A DNA stretch of 64,000 bases, from positions 3,723,001 through 3,787,000 of the forward strand of contig NC_009943.1 in NCBI RefSeq assembly GCF_000018405.1, read 5' to 3'. Shown here in pieces: positions 24,909-33,731 of the stretch. The DNA comes from Desulfosudis oleivorans Hxd3. Lineage in GTDB: Bacteria; Desulfobacterota; Desulfobacteria; Desulfobacterales; Desulfosudaceae. The position numbers and the translations under genes were made by a program. The notes beneath the pieces are model-generated. The model saw only the letters and a program-made list of their open reading frames with translations, did not search any database and was not told where the DNA came from. Positions within the stretch are counted from its first letter, which is position 1. Each line of letters starts with the position of its first letter.

Positions 24909-27020
24909 TTAAGAAGCGTTGTCTTTTTTCCAGCCGTGGGGGATACCCAGTTTTTTCATCCGGTTGCGAAGGGTGTTGGGATTGATTTTCAGAATCTCCG
25001 CGGCACCGCCGGGCCCGTTTATTTTGCCTTTGGACAGGACCAGCACTTTTTTGATGTGCCGGGCATAGACTTCATCCAGTTCTAAAACGCCATCGTCTGC
25101 ATTTCCATTGTCCGGGGTCTTGCCGCCTGACATCCGGGGAATAACGGTCTGGAATGTGAGCGACCCGTCTTTACTCAGGATCAATTCTCTTTCAATCACG
25201 TTCTCCAGTTCGCGAACATTCCCCGGCCAACTGTAAGCGGTCAATGTCTCCATTGCGTCCTGAGACAGGACCGGTTTGACGTGAAGGTTCATTTCGCGGG
25301 ATTTTTTTTCAATAAAATAAGCGACAAGCGCCGGGATGTCCGCCTGCCTTGATCGCAAGGGGGGAATCCGGATCGGAAAAACATTCAGGCGGAACCACAG
25401 ATCTTCCCGAAATTGCCCGGACACGACCTGTTCTTCCAGGTTGCGGTTGGTGGCGGCGATAATGCGAATATCCACGGGTATGGACTCCGTGCCCCCAACG
25501 CGCTCGATGATTTTATTTTGAAGTACCCGGAGCAGGCGGACCTGGACATGGCGCGGGAGTTCCGCGATTTCGTCTAAAAAAATCGTTCCCCTGTCGGCCC
25601 TTTCAAAGCGGCCCATTTTCCGGCTCTCGGCGCCGGTGAAGGCCCCTTTTTCATGCCCGAACAGTTCGCTGTCCACCAGGGTGTCCGGAATGGCGCCGCA
25701 ATTCACCTTGATTAACGGGCCATCCTTTCGCGAAGAGTTCTGGTGAATGAAATTCGCGATGATTTCCTTGCCCACGCCGGTTTCCCCTGACAGCAATACC
25801 GGGCTTTCCTGATCGGCCACGCGGCGGGCCTTGTCCATGACGCCTTTCAGGCCGAGGCTGCCGCCGATAATTTTATTTTCTTCCGGATTGCGAATTTCCT
25901 GCTTAAGAAACTGTTTCTCTTTTTCGAGCAGGTTCTTCAGCCGGATCACTTCACGGTGCTTGATATTATTGGAAAGGCCCAGGGCAAATGGGTCATGGAG
26001 CATTGAAAACAGATTTTTGTGTTCTTCGGTATAGCGATTTTTCCCATCCTGGCTGATGGCAGCGATACCGATGGGAACTTTTTTATGAAAAAGAAACATG
26101 GAAATCGCCGACCAGTCGGATCCCCATAATTTTACATAACTGTTCAGCTCGGAATCGCGTTCGGGCTGATTGGTGACTTTGACTTTTGGAACCGCCCTAC
26201 CTGCCGGGGCCCCCGGACCTGCCGGATCCCGGGGAATGACCAGGCCGCTATACTCCTTCAACAAGCCGGTGACCCTGACCACTTCGCGATCGGCCTTCAT
26301 GTCCTGCTCCCGCTGGTAGACCGAAAGCACGGTGGCGGGCATAAACCGGCTCAGGTATTGAAGGCAGTGCAAAGCCCCGGCTTCCAGGTCCAGATGGCCA
26401 CATATCCGCCGGGTGACCTGGCGAAAAAACTCATATTTATCGTCTACAGGCTCATAATGATCCGGCCCCGGGATTTTTTTTTCGTGGTCCTGCATCATCG
26501 TGTCCAACAGCCATTTATGCTCGTTCTTTAATCCCTGGAGCAGGCGGATGTGGGCATCCGTAAACCTGTTCCTGTTGTCGGCAATAAAAAAAATCATCCC
26601 ATAAACAGATGTTTGTTCTTTAATGGACATGCCCAGCAGAGACCAGTCCGTCCCCCCGCCTGTTCTCTCGGCAATATCGTTTCCAAAGGGGTCTGTTTCC
26701 GGTTCATTGATAATGTAAATTTCAGGCAGATTGTCGTTGGCTGCCAGCGCAAAGAGATCCGCCGGCGCCGAATAAGAAAAATTGGTTTTTTCACTTCCCG
26801 TGGAAGCGGCCTGGGCGATGATCCGTATTCTTTTCCGGTCAAAATCGAGTTGAACCACACTCATTCGGTCAACGGGCACAGAGAGATGAATACAATCAAA
26901 AAACGCGCAAAACGTCTTGTAGATGTCTCCGCCGGAGGCGGCACGCGCTATTATCCGGTTCAACGCAAGGCCTGATTGTGTTTCCATACTGTTTTTCCGC
27001 CCCTGATCCGGATATGTCAT
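24909..27020 (-). CDS. Sigma-54 dependent transcriptional activator with GAF domains (copy 2)
   Basis: Up to 703 residues. The N-terminal 320 residues look like two GAF-type sensory domains joined by helices. The AAA+ domain has LLSGETGVGKEII (Walker A), the sigma-54-contact loop ELFGHEKGAFTGA, Walker B GTIFLDEIAELP, and FREDLWFRLNVFPI. The Fis-type helix-turn-helix at the end is GGAAEILKINPNTLRNRMKKLGI. It begins in an ATGA overlap with the upstream paralogue; another ATG twelve codons in is also possible. It probably activates sigma-54 promoters in response to a small molecule, possibly of the neighbouring acyl-CoA genes (inference). Confidence 0.88.
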   Translation of the reverse strand: MTYPDQGRKNSMETQSGLALNRIIARAASGGDIYKTFCAFFDCIHLSVPVDRMSVVQLDFDRKRIRIIAQAASTGSEKTNFSYSAPADLFALAANDNLPEIYIINEPETDPFGNDIAERTGGGTDWSLLGMSIKEQTSVYGMIFFIADNRNRFTDAHIRLLQGLKNEHKWLLDTMMQDHEKKIPGPDHYEPVDDKYEFFRQVTRRICGHLDLEAGALHCLQYLSRFMPATVLSVYQREQDMKADREVVRVTGLLKEYSGLVIPRDPAGPGAPAGRAVPKVKVTNQPERDSELNSYVKLWGSDWSAISMFLFHKKVPIGIAAISQDGKNRYTEEHKNLFSMLHDPFALGLSNNIKHREVIRLKNLLEKEKQFLKQEIRNPEENKIIGGSLGLKGVMDKARRVADQESPVLLSGETGVGKEIIANFIHQNSSRKDGPLIKVNCGAIPDTLVDSELFGHEKGAFTGAESRKMGRFERADRGTIFLDEIAELPRHVQVRLLRVLQNKIIERVGGTESIPVDIRIIAATNRNLEEQVVSGQFREDLWFRLNVFPIRIPPLRSRQADIPALVAYFIEKKSREMNLHVKPVLSQDAMETLTAYSWPGNVRELENVIERELILSKDGSLTFQTVIPRMSGGKTPDNGNADDGVLELDEVYARHIKKVLVLSKGKINGPGGAAEILKINPNTLRNRMKKLGIPHGWKKDNAS

Positions 27021-29071
27021 CTCTTTTCCCGGCCGTAGGCAATACCCAGTTTCTTCATCCGGTTGCGAAGGGTGTTGGGCTTTATCTTCATCATTTCCGC
27101 GGCGCCGCCCGGACCGTTTATTTTGCCATTGGAAAGGACCAGCACTTTTTTGACGTGACGAACAAAAAGGTCATCAAGGGACAGGATGTCCTCTGTTTTC
27201 ATGTCATGACCCGCAGGTTCCTCATGCGTGGGCGTGGGGCTGAGGTTCTGAAAGGTCAGGGGCCCGCCTGTATTCAGGATCAACTCCCTTTCAATCACAT
27301 TTTCCAGTTCGCGGACATTTCCCGGCCAACTGTAAGCGGTCAATCTTGCCATGGCGTCGGGAGACAGGGGGGGCGTGGGATGAATCTTTAATTCACGGGA
27401 TTTCTTTTCAATAAAATGATCCGAAAGGGCCGGAACGTCCATGGTTCTCGATCGAAGCGGAGGAATCCGGATGGGAAAAACATTCAGGCGGAACCACAAA
27501 TCTTCTCGAAACCGGCCGGCTTTGACCCGTTCTTCCAGGTTGCGGTGGGTGGCGGCAATGATACGGATATCAACGGGTATGGACTCCGTGCCGCCCACGC
27601 GCTCGATAATTTTATTGTGCAGCACCCGGAGCATGCGGACCTGGGCTGGCAGGGGCAGTTCAGCGATTTCATCCAGAAAGATCGTCCCGCCATTGGCTCT
27701 TTCAAAGCGGCCCAATTTTTGCCGCGTTGCCCCTGTGAACGCGCCCTTTTCATGACCGAACAGTTCGCTGTCCACCAGCGTATCCGGAATGGCGCCGCAA
27801 TTGACTTTTATCAAGGGGCCGTCTTTGCGCGATGACTGCCAGTGAATGAAATTCGCGATCATCTCCTTGCCAACCCCGGTTTCTCCTGTCAGCAAAACCG
27901 GGCTGTCCTGCCCGGCGACGAGGCGGGCATTTTCCATGACTTTCTCTAAACCCAAGCTGCCGCCAATAATGGTATCCGGCGCCGTGCAGTGCAACTCTTC
28001 GGCCAGGTCTTTTTTCTCTTCTTCAACTAAATTCTTCAGCCGGATAACCTCACGGTGCCGGATGTTGTTTGACAAGGCCAGGACAAAGGGATCATGAAGC
28101 AGCGCGAAAAGCTGCATGTGCTCCTCCGTATAACGCGCCCTGCCTTCCAGGCCCACAACGGCAGCACCAATCGGCCTCTCTTTATGAATCAGCGGCATGC
28201 TGATACAGCATATTTCACTCCCGAATATGGGCATATAGAGTTTCAGGGCCGAAGAGTCTTCAGGCCGGTTGATGATGCGTATCCCGGGGGTTCGCCTTGT
28301 GTCGGCCGGAATGGGCAGAGGGATCAGGGTCCCTGTCTGCTGATGAAAGAAGCCATAACTTTCCGCCAGCACCCGTTCGGATTGAAACTCCGGTTCCCGC
28401 TGCCGGACAAAAAGTGCGTCAGCCGGCATAAATCGGCTGAGATACTGAAGGCATTGGGAAACACCGGCTTGCAGGTCAAGGTGACCGCACAATCGCCGGG
28501 TGACCTGCCGGAAAAACTCATTTTTGTCTTTTACCGGTTCTTTCAGCTTTGGATGCGGGCTTCTTGTTTCATTATCCAGAATAAGGGCATCCATCACCCG
28601 CTGAAGGGGCTTCTTCAAACCGGAGAGCAAACGGCCATGCGCTTCGGTATATCTGTTCTTTCTGTCTGTCATTATCATTATCGCGCCGTACGTGCCGGTA
28701 TGGTTTTGAAAATTTAAAAACAGGGAGGACCAGTCAAAAAGCTTGGCGCGATTACAGATCTCTTTGCCCAGGGGGTCCTTTTCCGGGTGATTCATCAGGT
28801 AAATTTCAGGTATGTCCCGGCTGCACAGCAACGCTATGAGCTCGCCCGGAAGATTGTAAGTGAAATTGGTTTTTTCACCGCCTATCTCCGTGGCCTGTGC
28901 GATAACCCTTAACATATTAAGGTCATAATGAAACTGGAGCCAGCTCATTTTACCGACAGGCATGACCGCTGAAACACAATGATAGACTTCATTCAGCCCT
29001 TCCTGCAGGTCGCCCTCATCAAAAATACGCTGCTGAACGCGCTGCAAAAGCGTGTCGGAGTTGATTGTCAT
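27017..29071 (-). CDS. Sigma-54 dependent transcriptional activator with GAF domains (copy 1)
   Basis: 684 residues from ATG 29071, which has GAAGGG upstream; an earlier in-frame start lacks a ribosome-binding site. The layout is the same as in the next gene: GAF-like sensory half, AAA+ domain with LLTGETGVGKEMI, GAFTGA loop and GTIFLDEIAELP, and Fis-type HTH GGAAEMMKIKPNTLRNRMKKLG. The two are tandem duplicates, very alike in the AAA+ and HTH parts and diverged in the sensory half, and they overlap by four bases. Hetero-oligomers are possible. It is divergent from the C45-family gene at 29334, a candidate target. Confidence 0.88.
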   Translation of the reverse strand: MTINSDTLLQRVQQRIFDEGDLQEGLNEVYHCVSAVMPVGKMSWLQFHYDLNMLRVIAQATEIGGEKTNFTYNLPGELIALLCSRDIPEIYLMNHPEKDPLGKEICNRAKLFDWSSLFLNFQNHTGTYGAIMIMTDRKNRYTEAHGRLLSGLKKPLQRVMDALILDNETRSPHPKLKEPVKDKNEFFRQVTRRLCGHLDLQAGVSQCLQYLSRFMPADALFVRQREPEFQSERVLAESYGFFHQQTGTLIPLPIPADTRRTPGIRIINRPEDSSALKLYMPIFGSEICCISMPLIHKERPIGAAVVGLEGRARYTEEHMQLFALLHDPFVLALSNNIRHREVIRLKNLVEEEKKDLAEELHCTAPDTIIGGSLGLEKVMENARLVAGQDSPVLLTGETGVGKEMIANFIHWQSSRKDGPLIKVNCGAIPDTLVDSELFGHEKGAFTGATRQKLGRFERANGGTIFLDEIAELPLPAQVRMLRVLHNKIIERVGGTESIPVDIRIIAATHRNLEERVKAGRFREDLWFRLNVFPIRIPPLRSRTMDVPALSDHFIEKKSRELKIHPTPPLSPDAMARLTAYSWPGNVRELENVIERELILNTGGPLTFQNLSPTPTHEEPAGHDMKTEDILSLDDLFVRHVKKVLVLSNGKINGPGGAAEMMKIKPNTLRNRMKKLGIAYGREKR

Positions 29072-29333
29072 GGAATGCCCTTCTGGCGGCCCTGCAATTA
29101 TAAAATGATTTTCAATATAAGGTAATTTTATCATATTTGGCAAGAAGGATTCTCTTATTTGGCAGTATTGGCTTTTAAATATATTATAACATTTTGAATA
29201 TTAAGAATTATTAATGCGGGCACGATAAATGCTAGTGCTGACACTATATAATGAAGCAAAAACTGTATTCATTCAAAAACCCGGGTTCATAAAAGGGTTT
29301 GAGCTTCAACAAAACAACTAAAAGGAGACTTTT

Positions 29334-30815
29334 ATGAAGCGCCTGTCACTCTTCGGCCTGACAATTCTCTGTTTGATTCTGCCGGCACAGATGTTGTTCG
29401 CCTTTGCGCCCAAGCCACCTCCACCTCCCCCGCCTCCCCAGACTACCCCGGAACCCGCACCCGGCCTCAGAGTCGATCGCGTGTACGCGCCCGGTGGAAA
29501 AGGTTATCTGGAATATATCATCACGGATACAGGACAGAAACAGCCCTTCCTGCATCTGGAAGGCAGCGGATATGAAATGGGCTACCAGCAGGGATATCTG
29601 ATTCCGGAAAAGTGCAGAGCGGTTGCCTCTGATGATTTCTATATTGATCTCGGCACCAGCATGATAGGGGGCAATACAGGCATCGACACGGACATATTTC
29701 TGGAACCGATAGCGGAAATGCTCTTGGAGTTCCTGGGCATGGAACGCTCGGATTATCCCGATACGTCGCTGGCAGATATACTGCTTTTCACTTTCAAGAA
29801 AATCGCGCTGTACAATGAAAAATATATTCCCCAGGAATATCTTGATGAAATGCACGGCATTTCTGAGGGTGCCAGGGCACGGGGGATAGATCTTCCTTAC
29901 GAAGATGTCCTGCTTCTCAATATGGGCTTTGACGCCTTCTTGAGCGCCGGCTATCCGATTATGGTTTCCCTTGTTGAAATCGAAAAACTTCTTGATAACC
30001 TTGAACTTTCGTGTAACGCGCATATACTGGACGGCAACGCCACCGTGAATGATGTTCTCTATTTTGGCCGGGACTTCATGTTCGGCGGCGCGGGGTTTTC
30101 CGATCACCCGGTTATTATTGAAACCTTCGGCAAGGGCAGAAACCGGATGGTCAATGTCACGGTGGCCGGAATGGTAGGATGCATCGCCGGAATGAACGAA
30201 AAAGGCCTTGGCATCGGCATGGACATGGTACCGGCCTTTGATTGCAGCCCCGGTGATGTGGGCATGGGCACCCTGTTGACCGCCCGCTGGGTCATGGAAC
30301 AGGCCGATGAGTTGCCAGAGGCCGTTTCGATGATCAAAAAATCCAAGCGGGGTGTTTCCTGGATATATGCCATTGCCGACGGAAAAGGGGCCAACCGGGG
30401 GGGTGTGTCCCTGGAGGTATCAGCGCACAATTACGGTACCCGGTACCTGAACCACCGGCAGGAGTTCCTGGTACCCCTTCTGTATGGTGTTGACCAGCAG
30501 GAAACCTACAGCGACGCCCTGATTCAGACCAACCATTTTCTTACCCTTAATATGAACTCGCTGGCTGGCACCTATGTGGATGGCGACTCAGATAGACGCT
30601 ATGACGACATGGTCCCTCTGCTCAAGAAGGATTACGGGAAGTATGACTACAACAAGGCCTTTGACTTCATCAACTGGATGTATCTTGCGCGTAATCAGGG
30701 GCCCGGTGACTATGTCCACCAGAGCACCACACTGTTCGACCTGACGAATCTGAAAATGACGACCCTTGCAGGGCCGAAATTCGGTCAGGGAGCAACAACC
30801 CTGAGGCTGCAGTAA
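29334..30815 (+). CDS. Secreted C45/acyl-CoA:6-APA acyltransferase-like Ntn hydrolase
   Basis: 493 residues. A signal peptide (MKRLSLFGLTILCLILPAQMLFAFA) is followed by a run of nine prolines. The middle shows LSCNAHIL with Cys227, a strand, then LYFGRDFMFGG and GMVGCIAGMNEKGLGIGMDM, which is the layout of C45 peptidases and phospholipase B-like Ntn hydrolases, where a cysteine becomes the N-terminal nucleophile after self-cleavage. Residues 30-226 would be the propeptide. It is exported and probably cleaves an amide bond of an acylated molecule. AAGGAG precedes the ATG and a strong terminator follows. It is divergent from the sigma-54 regulators. Confidence 0.75.
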   Translation: MKRLSLFGLTILCLILPAQMLFAFAPKPPPPPPPPQTTPEPAPGLRVDRVYAPGGKGYLEYIITDTGQKQPFLHLEGSGYEMGYQQGYLIPEKCRAVASDDFYIDLGTSMIGGNTGIDTDIFLEPIAEMLLEFLGMERSDYPDTSLADILLFTFKKIALYNEKYIPQEYLDEMHGISEGARARGIDLPYEDVLLLNMGFDAFLSAGYPIMVSLVEIEKLLDNLELSCNAHILDGNATVNDVLYFGRDFMFGGAGFSDHPVIIETFGKGRNRMVNVTVAGMVGCIAGMNEKGLGIGMDMVPAFDCSPGDVGMGTLLTARWVMEQADELPEAVSMIKKSKRGVSWIYAIADGKGANRGGVSLEVSAHNYGTRYLNHRQEFLVPLLYGVDQQETYSDALIQTNHFLTLNMNSLAGTYVDGDSDRRYDDMVPLLKKDYGKYDYNKAFDFINWMYLARNQGPGDYVHQSTTLFDLTNLKMTTLAGPKFGQGATTLRLQ

Positions 30816-30875
30816 CTATCAGGATCTGGCCGGCATCAGCCGGGACAACCGGACAACAGATCAGCAAAAGAACAG

Positions 30876-30910
30876 AAAACGGCCGTGGCATAATCGCCAC
30901 GGCCGTTTTT
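30876..30910 (+). terminator. Rho-independent terminator after the C45-family gene
   Basis: AAAACGGCCGTGGC and GCCACGGCCGTTTT form a perfect 14-bp stem around ATAATC, ending in a T run. Confidence 0.92.
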
Positions 30911-30933
30911 GCAATCAGACTGGAGTATAGGGA

Positions 30934-30973
30934 GTATCCATCCATCTTTTGTGAGGACACGAAAAACGTTTCC
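30934..30973 (+). repeat. Dispersed repeat family A, copy 3
   Basis: Carries GTATCCATCCATCTTTTGTG, then AGGACACG, and ends in CGTTTCC, matching the copy at 2473-2512. It lies between a terminator and the lnt gene. Confidence 0.7.
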
Positions 30974-31053
30974 GGGAGAATGTTTTCAACAAATAACGGT
31001 CGCTTTCAATCTGTTCTTGGACATAATTGAGCTTTTATGTTTAATTCAGTTTT

Positions 31054-32643
31054 ATGACTACATCTAAAAAGAGAAAGCAGCCTGTGTCAGGCGCCGGGAC
31101 GGAGAAGGGTTCTCTGTTAAAACCCGTTCTGCTGGTCTGCCTGGCCGCCCTGCTTCAGGTGCTGGCGTTTCCGCGTGCCGGGCTCTGGATACTTGCCTGG
31201 GTCCAGGCAATACCGTTCTGGTACGCCATTTCCAGGGCAGGCACCAAAAAGGCTTTTTTGCTGGGATGGCTTTACGGTGCCCTGATTTCAATCGGCGTTT
31301 CATACTGGGTCTTCTACGCGCTTTATGTGTACAGCAATGCCGGCTTTATCGTCAGCCTGCTGTTTTTGCTGGTCGTAAATGGCGCCTTAATCGGAATTTT
31401 CTGGGCCCTTTACGGTGCCACGGCCAACAGGGTGTTACGGCTGTGCCCCTCCCCTTTTATACGGGCTGTGGGGCTGGCCGGCCTCTGGGTTGTAATGGAA
31501 TACGGCCGCGCCAATCTTCTGGGCGGCATGCCCTGGTGCCTGCTCGGACATTCACAGTACAGGGTGCCGCAGCTGATACAGGTGGCAGACATCGCCGGTG
31601 TCTACGGCCTCTCCTTTCTGATTATTTTTACCAGCTACACGCTGTACAGCGCCTGTACCTGCCTTCCGGATAAACGCATGTGCGGCAGGCGCGTGCTGCC
31701 TGCCCTTGTCGCTGTACTGGCGGTTGTCGTGTATGGAAGCATTCGCCTGGGACAATATGCGCCAAACCCGCAGGAATCTGCTGCCGGGTCTCCGGCCACG
31801 GTTGCGGTTATCCAGGGCAGCACGGCGCAGGATGAAAAATGGGAAAAAAAGAACACGGACGATATCATGTCCCGGCACCTGCGGATGACAGAAGAGGCGC
31901 TCGCCAAAGGGGCGCGGCTGATTATCTGGCCGGAAACAACCATCCCTTTTTACCTGCAGGACAAAATGCCCGAGGGCCTGCTGAACCTGCTGCGCACCTA
32001 TGATGCAGGACTCATAACCGGGGGGTTTCGGTATAGCGGCACGAAAAACAATTATACGTTCTACAACAGCGCCTTCTACGTCGATGGCAACGGCATCAGG
32101 GCATACCACGACAAGCTGCATTTGCTGCCATTCGGCGAGTTTTTCCCCTTAGGATTTATCGACGTGCTCAAGCTCCGGTATGCCGCCCCCCGTCAGTACA
32201 CGGCCGGCACAGCGTATACGCTTTTTGACACTGCGGCAGGCACCTGCGGATCACTGATATGTTTTGAGGTTATCTACCCCCGGTTGGCGCGGGAATTTGT
32301 CAACCGCGGGGCGGACTTTCTGGTCAACATTTCCAATGACTCGTGGTTCGGCCCCACCAGCGCCCATTATCAGCACTTTGCCATAGCGGTTTTCAGGTGC
32401 GTTGAAACCCGCAGGCCCCTGGCGCGGGCTGCCAACACAGGCATATCGGGTTTTATAGATGTGTCGGGCCGGATCGTTTCCCAACAGCCCCCCTTTACCG
32501 AGGGCATTCGCCTGTACCGGCTTCCCGTGGAGAAACGGACAACATTTTACTGCCTCTACGGTGACCTGTTTGCCCTGCTCTGCTTTCCCCTCTGTATCAT
32601 TTTATGGATCTGCCCCCGTCTTCTCGACCCCGAAAAGGCCTGA
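31054..32643 (+). CDS. lnt: Apolipoprotein N-acyltransferase
   Basis: 529 residues. It adds the third acyl chain to the N-terminal cysteine of lipoproteins in the inner membrane. Residues about 20-230 contain six to seven membrane segments. The periplasmic nitrilase-like domain carries the catalytic triad: Glu in IIWPETTIPF, Lys in YHDKLHLLPFGEFFP, and Cys in GSLICFEVIYP. The downstream segment NISNDSWFG is also conserved. A final membrane segment closes the protein. No clear ribosome-binding site precedes the ATG. No coupled partner is visible. Confidence 0.93.
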   Translation: MTTSKKRKQPVSGAGTEKGSLLKPVLLVCLAALLQVLAFPRAGLWILAWVQAIPFWYAISRAGTKKAFLLGWLYGALISIGVSYWVFYALYVYSNAGFIVSLLFLLVVNGALIGIFWALYGATANRVLRLCPSPFIRAVGLAGLWVVMEYGRANLLGGMPWCLLGHSQYRVPQLIQVADIAGVYGLSFLIIFTSYTLYSACTCLPDKRMCGRRVLPALVAVLAVVVYGSIRLGQYAPNPQESAAGSPATVAVIQGSTAQDEKWEKKNTDDIMSRHLRMTEEALAKGARLIIWPETTIPFYLQDKMPEGLLNLLRTYDAGLITGGFRYSGTKNNYTFYNSAFYVDGNGIRAYHDKLHLLPFGEFFPLGFIDVLKLRYAAPRQYTAGTAYTLFDTAAGTCGSLICFEVIYPRLAREFVNRGADFLVNISNDSWFGPTSAHYQHFAIAVFRCVETRRPLARAANTGISGFIDVSGRIVSQQPPFTEGIRLYRLPVEKRTTFYCLYGDLFALLCFPLCIILWICPRLLDPEKA

Positions 32644-32767
32644 GGGTTTTCACGCCACGAACTTTAGCAGTTCATAAATGTGAAAAGGAGCATCAGTAAA
32701 AATCTACCCTACCGGGAAAACCCCTGGGCCGGGGCACGTATAAAATGAGGACTGCGTAAAAGTAGAG

Positions 32768-33724
32768 TTATCCCCACAGGGACCGGATAAAGCGAAGGTC
32801 GTTGATGCGTTTGGCCAGGTCTGTATTGGTATCCGGATCCAGGTCGGCTGCTGCATTGCAGATAGATTCGATACCGGTGCTGACGGTATGCAGATCGACC
32901 CATTGCGGGCAAACCTGTGCGCCGCTTCGGGCCTGGCAAATGACGGCGGTGGTAAATTCTGTCTGTTGGCCGGCCAGTTTTTTAATGGTGGCTTCATCTG
33001 CCGGGGCGTATGACAACTGCCTTCCCAAACGCCGGTTGAGATACAGCATGAAGGCCAGCACGGCTTCCATGATCAGGCTGCGCTCTACCAGACCGTTGAG
33101 CTTCAACCCTTTGCGCACCATCGGGGGCGTCAACGGCAGAAGGTAGTGACCGGGGACGGTTTTGTCCACCAGTGTCAGGCGGCCATGGCTGGTGGTCCTG
33201 AGCGCCTCCAGGTCCAGGGGTATTATTTCCTGTGCCGATAAGGCGCTGACCGGCAGCAGCAACAGTCGGGAAACTTTTTCCTCCCCTGGCCCCCGGGCGC
33301 TCATCAGGATAAAATCCGCCTGGCTGCCGGCGGTAATGTATTTTTTGATTCCGTTTAATCGAAACCCGACAGTCTCGGTCGTCAGAACAACCGGTGCCTC
33401 CTTTGGCTCAGAATGGGCCATTGCCCCGCAGTCGGTTTGCCCGAATGTGGACAGCAAAGACGTCTGATCCGGCGTAAGGTCGGCCTGAAGACGGATCAGG
33501 CTCAGAAAGGGCCGCACCAGGGCGGACTGAACGATCCACAGCAGGGCGCAGCCCAGGTCACCACCCTCACCGGCCAGGCGGGTGCTGGGCCGGGTTGTCC
33601 GGCCGTCGCCCAGGTCCGGTGGAAAGGCAACGGCGATGGTGTCTCGCCATGTTTTTTTTTGCAGGCCTGAATTATCACATCTTTCAAGGTACGTGTCATG
33701 GATAGTGGCCAGGGCGTTTTTCAT
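32768..33724 (-). CDS. Short acyl-CoA dehydrogenase-like protein
   Basis: 318 residues from ATG 33724, which has GAGGA upstream. The middle resembles the beta domain of acyl-CoA dehydrogenases: MAHSEPKEAPVVLTTETVGFRLNGIKKYITAGSQADFILMSARG, then a strand with LVDKTVPGHYLLP. The N-terminal helices are shortened and the C-terminal four-helix part is brief and poorly matching, so FAD binding is doubtful. It begins 7 bases after the CoxE-type VWA gene and is thus the last gene of a MoxR-VWA-dehydrogenase operon. It may be an inactive or specialised homologue maintained as a partner of that module. Confidence 0.6.
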   Translation of the reverse strand: MKNALATIHDTYLERCDNSGLQKKTWRDTIAVAFPPDLGDGRTTRPSTRLAGEGGDLGCALLWIVQSALVRPFLSLIRLQADLTPDQTSLLSTFGQTDCGAMAHSEPKEAPVVLTTETVGFRLNGIKKYITAGSQADFILMSARGPGEEKVSRLLLLPVSALSAQEIIPLDLEALRTTSHGRLTLVDKTVPGHYLLPLTPPMVRKGLKLNGLVERSLIMEAVLAFMLYLNRRLGRQLSYAPADEATIKKLAGQQTEFTTAVICQARSGAQVCPQWVDLHTVSTGIESICNAAADLDPDTNTDLAKRINDLRFIRSLWG

Positions 33725-33731
33725 TCTATCC

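Noticed and set aside
29150-29180. Possible sigma-54 promoter (TTTGGCAGTATTGGC) upstream of the C45-family gene
   Set aside because: The GG and GC elements are two bases closer than the -24/-12 spacing allows.
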